Of a DNA stretch of 13,550 bases, positions 13,277 through 13,550 are shown in pieces. The position numbers were made by a program, and so were the translations under genes. Origin of the DNA: Croceibacterium_A sp035555595 (GTDB lineage Bacteria; Pseudomonadota; Alphaproteobacteria; Sphingomonadales; Sphingomonadaceae). The notes below the pieces were generated by a model. It searched no databases, was not told the DNA's origin, and worked only from the letters and a program-made list of their open reading frames with translations. Numbering within the stretch: position 1 is the first letter of the stretch; each line of letters starts with the position of its first letter. The DNA lies in the NCBI GenBank assembly GCA_035555595.1, contig DATMGK010000098.1:1-13550 (forward strand), given 5' to 3'.

Positions 13277-13550
13277 ATGACCGAGATTTCGCAGGGCCAG
13301 ATCGAGCAGGCGATTCAGACGACCTGCAAGACCGTGCTCAGGAACGAACACTATTTCTCCGACCTGGACGGTCTGGCGGGCGACGGTGACTTCGGCACTT
13401 CGCTGGCGACCGGCTTCCGCGTGATCCAGAAGGACTGGGACGGCATCGACAAGAGCGATATCGGCGCGATGTTGCTGAAGATTTCCATGCTCGTCAGCAA
13501 GCATGTGGGCGGAAGCTCCGGCCCGATCTGGGGCACCGGCTTCATGAAGG
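13277..13550 (+). CDS. dhaL: Dihydroxyacetone kinase subunit DhaL, N-terminal part
   Basis: The first 91 codons are present and the gene runs off the window. DhaL-type domains bind the nucleotide (ATP or ADP) and two Mg ions for phosphorylation of dihydroxyacetone bound on DhaK. The Mg-binding set is visible as D31, D36 and D38 (LDGLAGDGDFGTSLATGF), and the downstream motif VGGSSGPIWGTGFMK matches the family GGSSG.L.GT.F pattern. The ATG follows GGGAGAGG by six to seven bases. A dhaK gene is expected downstream but is not seen. Whether the phosphate donor is ATP or a PTS protein cannot be told from this fragment. Confidence 0.9.
   Translation, partial: MTEISQGQIEQAIQTTCKTVLRNEHYFSDLDGLAGDGDFGTSLATGFRVIQKDWDGIDKSDIGAMLLKISMLVSKHVGGSSGPIWGTGFMK

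Overview
This window is GC-rich chromosomal DNA with codons ending mostly in G or C. It contains GTG and TTG starts, many ATGA/GTGA stop-start overlaps, and tRNA genes with encoded CCA ends. The protein sequences look alphaproteobacterial, most likely a motile member of the Sphingomonadales. That placement is my inference from protein style and gene company, not from a database comparison. Nothing suggests a recent large island: there is no integrase, transposase or CRISPR array.

Bases 1-4442 are the end of a flagellar gene block on the + strand: fliP (3' part), fliQ, fliR, flhB, fliD and fliS. The first four build the membrane gate and substrate switch of the flagellar type III exporter. fliD encodes the filament cap and fliS a flagellin chaperone. 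After a 174-base hairpin-rich leader comes a FixJ/LuxR-type regulator (4617-5306) whose receiver domain has lost the phosphorylation residues.

Bases 5424-9362 form a tightly packed three-gene sensory operon. It encodes an OmpR-type response regulator with an intact receiver, a secreted LysM + FecR-domain protein, and a membrane histidine kinase with an extracytoplasmic CHASE2 domain. I infer that the secreted protein or its ligand is sensed by the CHASE2 kinase, which then phosphorylates the OmpR-type regulator. Facing this operon on the - strand is a small DUF4136-like lipoprotein gene (9503-10048). The two convergent genes are separated only by a 148-base nested palindrome (9359-9506). Its ends are CTAG and supply both stop codons, so it looks like a small non-autonomous palindromic element.

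Bases 10049-10860 are mostly RNA genes and regulatory structure. A run of hairpins includes a likely - strand terminator. tRNA-Gly(CCC) lies on the - strand and tRNA-Leu(CAG) on the + strand; their divergent promoters flank a repeat-rich spacer.

Bases 10994-13550 are metabolic: a single-domain asparaginase-like protein, then a close-packed cluster of a class II ketose-bisphosphate aldolase, a CbbY-like sugar-phosphate phosphatase and the 5' part of dhaL. The cluster appears to centre on dihydroxyacetone (phosphate) and sugar bisphosphates. The aldolase leader contains two mutually exclusive hairpins.
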